In this document: positions 6,385-10,425 of the stretch, piece after piece | Numbering within the stretch: position 1 is the stretch's first letter | Layout of the letters: every line of letters begins with the position of its first letter | DNA from: Thermodesulfobacteriales bacterium | GTDB taxonomy: Bacteria; Desulfobacterota_D; UBA1144; Nemesobacterales; UBA2774 | NCBI GenBank assembly: GCA_004525335.1 | Contig: SPCL01000069.1 | Location: 1 to 10,425, forward strand | Reading direction: 5' to 3' | Length of the DNA: 10,425 nt | Made by a program: the position numbers and the translations under genes | The notes under the pieces: model-generated | Told to the model about the DNA's origin: nothing | Seen by the model: the letters and a program-made list of their open reading frames with translations, nothing else | The model's database searches: none

Positions 6385-8061
6385 CTAAATACTTTCCTCT
6401 TCAGTAACACGTATTACCTCATCAATCGAGGTTAATCCCCTTATAATATGACTGACCCCGTCCATTCTTAATGTCGTCATTCCATGCTCTATTGCTTTTT
6501 TCTTTATCTGCCCCGAATCTACGTGGCTAAGGGTCAAATTTCTAATTTCATCATCTATTAATAACATTTCAAAGATTGCTGATCTGCCGCTATATCCCAT
6601 ATCAAAGCATCTGTCGCAGCCTTTTGCGCGGTAGAGTGTTCCATCTTGAAGTTCTTGCCTTGTAATTCCGACCTTTTTGAGTTCTTCGTCAGAAGGGCTA
6701 TAAGGCTCTTTACATGAGCTGCAAAGAAGACGAAGCAGCCTTTGTGCAACAACGGCCATGAGTGAAGAGGCTACAAGAAATGGCTCAATGTCCATATCTA
6801 TGAGCCTAGTGATAGCGCTTGCAGAGTCGTTCGTGTGAAGTGTGGAAAATACAAGATGACCGGTCAGTGACGCATGAATTGCAATGTCTGCAGTTTCTCT
6901 ATCTCTGATTTCACCTACAAGTATAACATCGGGGTCCTGACGAAGAATTGATCTAAGCCCGTTTGCAAACGAGAGATTAACCTTAGAGTTAACCTGAATT
7001 TGGTTGATTCCCTGGATTTGATACTCCACAGGATCTTCTACTGTAATAATCTTTTTATCCGGAGAATTTATTCTTTCAAGTCCCGCATAGAGAGTTGTTG
7101 TTTTTCCGCTTCCGGTTGGTCCTGTAACCAGGATAATGCCGTGAGGTCTGCGTATTAATGATTCTACGATTTTAAGTTTCTCACCTTTAAGACCGAGATC
7201 TTCTAAACTAAGTAGGACAGAAGAGCGGTCTAAAAGCCTCATAACTACACTCTCCCCCCAGGTTGTCGGTACGGTTGATATACGTACGTCGACATCTCTA
7301 CCCGCAACTTTTACCCTTATCCTTCCGTCTTGGGGCTTTCTTTTCTCAGCTATATCCAGCTCGGCCATGATTTTCACTCTTGATATTACAGATGCCTGAA
7401 GTTTTTTGGGCACTGAAGTTATTTCATGAAGAATGCCGTCTTTTCTGAATCTTACCGCCACTTCCTTTTCAAAACACTCAAGATGAATATCGCTCGCCTT
7501 CTCTTTTACAGCCTGAAAAAGTAGAGAATTTACAAATCTGATAATTGGAGCTTCATCATCGGCATCCAAAAGGTCCTTGGGCTCCTGAATATCATATTCG
7601 CTGATCCCCTCGGTATCATCTTCAATCCCTTCCCCAATTTCTTTGTCACGCTCATAGACGCGGTTTATGATATTAAGAACGACGTGATCAAGAGCTAACA
7701 CAGGTTCTATCTCGCATCCGACAAGCGATCTGACTTCATCCAGAGCGTATAAGTCGAGCGGAGGGGCGAATACTATTACCACACTATCTTCTTTTCTTTG
7801 AAATGGGATAAGGCGGTATTTTTTCGCGAAACTTATAGGAAGTATTTTTACAAGCTCAGGATCAATTTCCTTTTCTGATATAGCAAGTATATAAGGGAAT
7901 TCGTAGAATTGTGAGAGAACCTCAAGTACTTCCTGGTCTTCTAGAACATGAGATTTCAAAAGAGTTTCTTCTACACTCTCTTCATTTTTAGACAAAATTT
8001 CGTCTATTCTAATAAGTGCATCAGGATTCTTTTCGCCTATAATTTCTTGTATGCTTTTCAT
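6385..8061 (-). CDS. gspE: T2SS assembly ATPase GspE
   Basis: GspE is the hexameric cytoplasmic ATPase that powers pseudopilus assembly. It has 558 residues. The N-terminal region (1-150) is the T2SSE_N/MshEN type, with ILPISFAKKYRLIPF (73-87) as its recognisable part. The core has Walker A GPTGSGKT (314-321), the Asp box around TVEDPVEYQ (340-348), Walker B VILVGEIRD (379-387) and the His box GHLVFSTLHTNDS (401-413). A tetracysteine zinc module follows, with Cys447/Cys450 and Cys482/Cys485. This CxxC...CxxC module marks GspE/PilB proteins and separates them from PilT. The ATG at 8061 follows gspD by 15 bases without an obvious Shine-Dalgarno sequence. In known systems the N-terminal domain docks on GspL, yet no gspL is found here. 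PilB is the alternative, but the gsp context decides for GspE. Confidence 0.97.
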   Translation of the reverse strand: MKSIQEIIGEKNPDALIRIDEILSKNEESVEETLLKSHVLEDQEVLEVLSQFYEFPYILAISEKEIDPELVKILPISFAKKYRLIPFQRKEDSVVIVFAPPLDLYALDEVRSLVGCEIEPVLALDHVVLNIINRVYERDKEIGEGIEDDTEGISEYDIQEPKDLLDADDEAPIIRFVNSLLFQAVKEKASDIHLECFEKEVAVRFRKDGILHEITSVPKKLQASVISRVKIMAELDIAEKRKPQDGRIRVKVAGRDVDVRISTVPTTWGESVVMRLLDRSSVLLSLEDLGLKGEKLKIVESLIRRPHGIILVTGPTGSGKTTTLYAGLERINSPDKKIITVEDPVEYQIQGINQIQVNSKVNLSFANGLRSILRQDPDVILVGEIRDRETADIAIHASLTGHLVFSTLHTNDSASAITRLIDMDIEPFLVASSLMAVVAQRLLRLLCSSCKEPYSPSDEELKKVGITRQELQDGTLYRAKGCDRCFDMGYSGRSAIFEMLLIDDEIRNLTLSHVDSGQIKKKAIEHGMTTLRMDGVSHIIRGLTSIDEVIRVTEEESI

Positions 8062-8076
8062 GGTAGCTAAATTTAA

Positions 8077-10425
8077 TTAGTTTGGTTCTTCCCTGTTAAA
8101 TCCTCTTTCTTGTAAAAGCATATTTCTTTTTTGTCTCTCTTCGAGTATGCGTTGCATGTCAACTTCATTCTCAACAATTCTAGGTGTGAGAAGAATCATA
8201 AGGTTGATTTTTGTGCTTTGTCTTTGTTTAAATTTAAATAGGTTCCCAAGAACCGGAATACTTCCAAGTACGGGGACTCTATTTTGCAGCACACTCTCTC
8301 TATCTTGAACAAGACCTCCAATGACGATTGTTTGGCCGTTCTTTACAACCACAGAGGAATCAGCAGTTCTAGTGGTGGTCGCAATACCAAATTCTTCTGT
8401 GTTAAGTCCTGGTACCGGGGCGGATCTTATTGCCGATACTTCAGTAAGAATATTTAGATTTATGAATTCACCCTCGCTTATTTGAGGTGTAATAGAAAGT
8501 CTTATACCGACAGGTTCTCTCTCAATTGTCTGAACAGTGACGCCACCATCACCGACAGTGCTTCCTGTTGGGAATGGTATTACGTCTGCAACAATGATCT
8601 CTGCAGGTTCATTATCTGTTGTTATGATGCTTGGTGTAGAGAGTACGTTCACATCAGTTAGAGAAGTAAGTGCTTGAAATAGTGCTGTGAATGACGGAAT
8701 AGGAGGTATTGGGCCTGAACCGTCAACATCAACTTCCTCACCTACAACGCCCAAGAATAGGCCTGACAGGCTTCCTACCAGGTTTGCGGCGGCATCAGGA
8801 TTTGCGGCTACTCCAAGCAGGCTTGGAATTCCTGGAAGGTTCGTCCCACCGAAGCCAAGAGTACTGTCATTGATAGTAAATCCAATACTCAAGTTTGTTC
8901 CGAATGATCTTATCTTATCAAGGCTAACTTCTAATATTGCCGCTTCTACAAATACTTGTTTTCTTCTTATATCAAGCTCATCAATTACATCTTTAATTTC
9001 TTCGTAATCCCTTCTTGATCCTATTATGATTACTGAATTTGTTGCAGGATCCGCTGTTATTCTGAGATCGTCAGTCTCTGCAACCACCGAACCACCTCCG
9101 CCCCCTGTGTTTTGTCTTGAAATGCTTTGCGATTGTCCGAAAGTGGAACCCCCGGTTGACCCTGATCCAATTGCAGACCCGGATCCGCCAAACCCGGAAG
9201 TTCTTTGCGCTCTTTGTTGTGCAAATCCACTACCACCACCACCTCCTCCTCCTCCGAACAGAGCTGATAATACACCCACAATCTGCTCAGCATCGGCATT
9301 TAAAACACGAATTACAAATATCCCGTCTTGCTGCTCATCGGTTTTTTCATCAAGGATTTCTATTACAGCTTTAATTTTGGCCATGTCGCCAGGGTAAGCA
9401 ATGATTATTAGAGAGTTAGTTCTTTCGTCCGTAATGACTTTGAAACTGACGGGTGATGACTCTTGTGTTGACTGTGCAGTAATTGCAGGAGCGTTCTGTG
9501 TGGCAGCCTGGTTAGTTCTGCTAGTTCGACTGGTATTACGCCCCCGCTGCTGAGTTAAAGCGGCGGTTCTTTGAGAAGCTGCTCTACTAGATCCAGAAGA
9601 TGAGCCGCCTGAGCTGCCAAATATTTCTAAGAGCTTAGTTGCTACTTCGGCTGCGTCACCATTTTCTATCTTTATAAATTCAATCTCAGTTTCAACATCA
9701 AAATTTTCAATGATTTTTAGTATTCTGTTTAGATTGTCGACCCTCTCAATAATGATCAGTGTATTTGTAGCAGGATAGACAACGATATCCCCTTCTCTAG
9801 AAACCAGTGGCTTGAGAATATTTGCTACTTCACTTGCCTGAACATTTTGTAGTTCTACCAGTCTTGTGATAAAACCATCTGAAGATTCAGCATAGTCAGT
9901 CCCAAATTCTGTAGGAATATCCTGAAACTTAATGTCTCTTTTTGGAACAATGAGATTAGTTCCGTCCTTTTTCACCACAGAGAAACCGTTAAGACTGAGA
10001 ATTGTTTCAAACAATCTCATTGCATTTTCACTCTTGAAACCGCCAGGAGCTACGACCGTTATCTTTTTCCCCTTAACTGATTCATCCAGAATGAAGTTTT
10101 CTCCGGTAATCTCACTAATAGTTTGAATTAGATCCTGGACATCCATCTCAGACTGGAGGCTGACTATTTCACCATCTGCAACAATAATTTTAGACTTCTT
10201 TTCTTCAGTTTTCTTGTTAGTATCTTGATTCTCATTTGTTTTAGGTGTATCAGCCCCATTTCTTCCATTCGCCCTTTTTTGTAAAGTGGCTTCCCGTTGC
10301 TGTATCCTCATCTGGCGTCTTTTCTCGCGTTCTTGTTGTTTTTCCAATCTCTCTTTCTGCTCCGGATCATTCTGAGCTTGAGCGTTGTCTGTTGGAGCGC
10401 CGCCTGGATCGAAAGTGCCGTCTGT
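8077..10425 (-). CDS. gspD: T2SS outer-membrane secretin GspD, 5'-truncated by window edge
   Basis: GspD forms the multimeric outer-membrane channel of the T2SS. The frame has no stop up to base 10425 (782 codons visible). The TTG at 10347 is probably not the start, because no signal peptide follows it and open, protein-like sequence precedes it. Residues are numbered from that TTG. 1-52 are charged and Lys/Arg/Gln/Glu-rich. N0 spans about 54-137 (ITGENFILDESVKGKKITV), N1 160-217, N2 222-334 and N3 343-459. The secretin domain (464-724) contains VFVEAAILEVSLD, VNVLSTPSIITTDNEPAEI and the signature VPVLGSIPVLGNLFK (691-705), and ends in LMILLTPRIV. N2 is interrupted by a Ser/Thr/Gln/Arg-rich stretch (245-298) and N3 by a Gly/Ser-rich one (365-419). 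The tail (725-756) is short and charged, with no obvious pilotin-binding domain. gspC would be expected just upstream, outside the window. Confidence 0.96.
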   Translation of the reverse strand, partial: TDGTFDPGGAPTDNAQAQNDPEQKERLEKQQEREKRRQMRIQQREATLQKRANGRNGADTPKTNENQDTNKKTEEKKSKIIVADGEIVSLQSEMDVQDLIQTISEITGENFILDESVKGKKITVVAPGGFKSENAMRLFETILSLNGFSVVKKDGTNLIVPKRDIKFQDIPTEFGTDYAESSDGFITRLVELQNVQASEVANILKPLVSREGDIVVYPATNTLIIIERVDNLNRILKIIENFDVETEIEFIKIENGDAAEVATKLLEIFGSSGGSSSGSSRAASQRTAALTQQRGRNTSRTSRTNQAATQNAPAITAQSTQESSPVSFKVITDERTNSLIIIAYPGDMAKIKAVIEILDEKTDEQQDGIFVIRVLNADAEQIVGVLSALFGGGGGGGGSGFAQQRAQRTSGFGGSGSAIGSGSTGGSTFGQSQSISRQNTGGGGGSVVAETDDLRITADPATNSVIIIGSRRDYEEIKDVIDELDIRRKQVFVEAAILEVSLDKIRSFGTNLSIGFTINDSTLGFGGTNLPGIPSLLGVAANPDAAANLVGSLSGLFLGVVGEEVDVDGSGPIPPIPSFTALFQALTSLTDVNVLSTPSIITTDNEPAEIIVADVIPFPTGSTVGDGGVTVQTIEREPVGIRLSITPQISEGEFINLNILTEVSAIRSAPVPGLNTEEFGIATTTRTADSSVVVKNGQTIVIGGLVQDRESVLQNRVPVLGSIPVLGNLFKFKQRQSTKINLMILLTPRIVENEVDMQRILEERQKRNMLLQERGFNREEPN
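9091..9255 (-). other. Gly/Ser-rich insertion in the GspD N3 domain
   Basis: This stretch encodes about 55 residues (365-419 counted from the TTG at 10347), rich in Gly, Ser, Gln and Thr, with a Gly8 run at the start and a Gly5 run at the end. It interrupts N3 between the helix VGVLSALFG and the strand VVAETDDLRITADP. N3 of GspD often carries such a loop, near the gate constriction of the channel. The sequence looks flexible and unfolded. Confidence 0.8.
9232..9255 (-). repeat. Triplet repeat (GGA)4(GGT)4 coding for Gly8 in gspD
   Basis: On the minus strand the 24 bases are four GGA codons followed by four GGT codons. Slippage of whole triplets would change loop length without breaking the frame, so variation between strains is possible. 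The tract is short, so it may simply reflect glycine codon choice. Confidence 0.75.
9454..9615 (-). other. Low-complexity insertion in the GspD N2 domain
   Basis: This stretch encodes about 54 residues (245-298 counted from the TTG at 10347), made almost only of Ser, Thr, Arg, Gln, Ala, Gly and Asn. It begins SSGGSSSGSSRAASQRTA. It separates the first helix of N2 (ending LLEIFG) from the strands beginning VSFKVITDERTNSLII. Loops in this position are common in secretins, but this one is long and basic (about six Arg and no acidic residue until near its end). It is probably disordered and faces the periplasmic channel. Confidence 0.8.

Noticed and set aside
6558..6752. Short minus-strand frame inside gspE
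   Set aside because: It is an out-of-frame shadow over the tetracysteine region of gspE, whose own frame is strongly conserved in motif content.
6385..8061. Type IV pilus ATPase PilB instead of GspE, and the cluster as a pilus locus
   Set aside because: The gene order D-E-F-G-H-I-J-K, a GspK without Glu5 and a GspG with the calcium loop all point to type II secretion.
9057..9299. Second minus-strand frame inside gspD
   Set aside because: It is a shifted reading of the low-complexity loop, with no recognisable domain and no ribosome binding site of note.
9026..9397. Plus-strand frame coding for a proline-rich protein opposite gspD
   Set aside because: Its proline runs are the antisense of the glycine codons in the GspD N3 loop. 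It has no family resemblance and gspD is clearly the real gene.
10345..10347. TTG as the start of gspD
   Set aside because: The frame continues openly to the window edge, no signal peptide follows the TTG, and a secretin needs one. The upstream purines are only a weak ribosome site.

Overview
The window comes from a diderm (Gram-negative) bacterium with fairly AT-rich DNA. It contains most of a type II secretion system (T2SS) operon in the classical gspD-E-F-G-H-I-J-K order, read on the minus strand from right to left. An outer-membrane secretin, its cytoplasmic ATPase and a full pseudopilin set require two membranes. Protein style and base composition suggest a Deltaproteobacteria-like or deep-branching relative, but the sequence alone does not fix the taxon.

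Layout in window order. 1-800 (+): the 3' part of a zinc-independent medium-chain dehydrogenase/reductase whose start lies left of the window. 801-840: a short convergent junction. 841-1992 (-): a RavA/MoxR-type AAA+ ATPase. 1977-3086 (-) gspK; 3111-3773 (-) gspJ; 3745-4131 (-) gspI; 4163-4675 (-) gspH; 4675-5103 (-) gspG; 5119-6324 (-) gspF; 6385-8061 (-) gspE; 8077-10425 (-) gspD. gspD is cut by the right edge. Its frame stays open to base 10425, so its true start and signal peptide are outside. No intergenic stretch exceeds about 60 bases, and no tRNA, rRNA, insertion sequence or CRISPR was seen.

How the genes work together: GspD forms the outer-membrane channel. GspE hydrolyses ATP and drives the inner-membrane protein GspF. 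These assemble a periplasmic pseudopilus from the major subunit GspG and the minor subunits GspH, I, J and K, which pushes folded proteins through GspD. Genes D to K lie 60 bases apart or less, or overlap, so they look like one transcription unit. gspG has by far the strongest ribosome binding site, which fits its role as major subunit.

The notable departure is downstream of gspK. gspL, gspM and gspN are absent, and a RavA-like AAA+ ATPase gene overlapping gspK by 16 bases takes their place before a convergent gene ends the unit. Other oddities are a long charged N-terminal region and two large low-complexity insertions in GspD, and paired TTG starts in gspI and gspJ. The rest is an ordinary T2SS, and I do not see a clearly new system.
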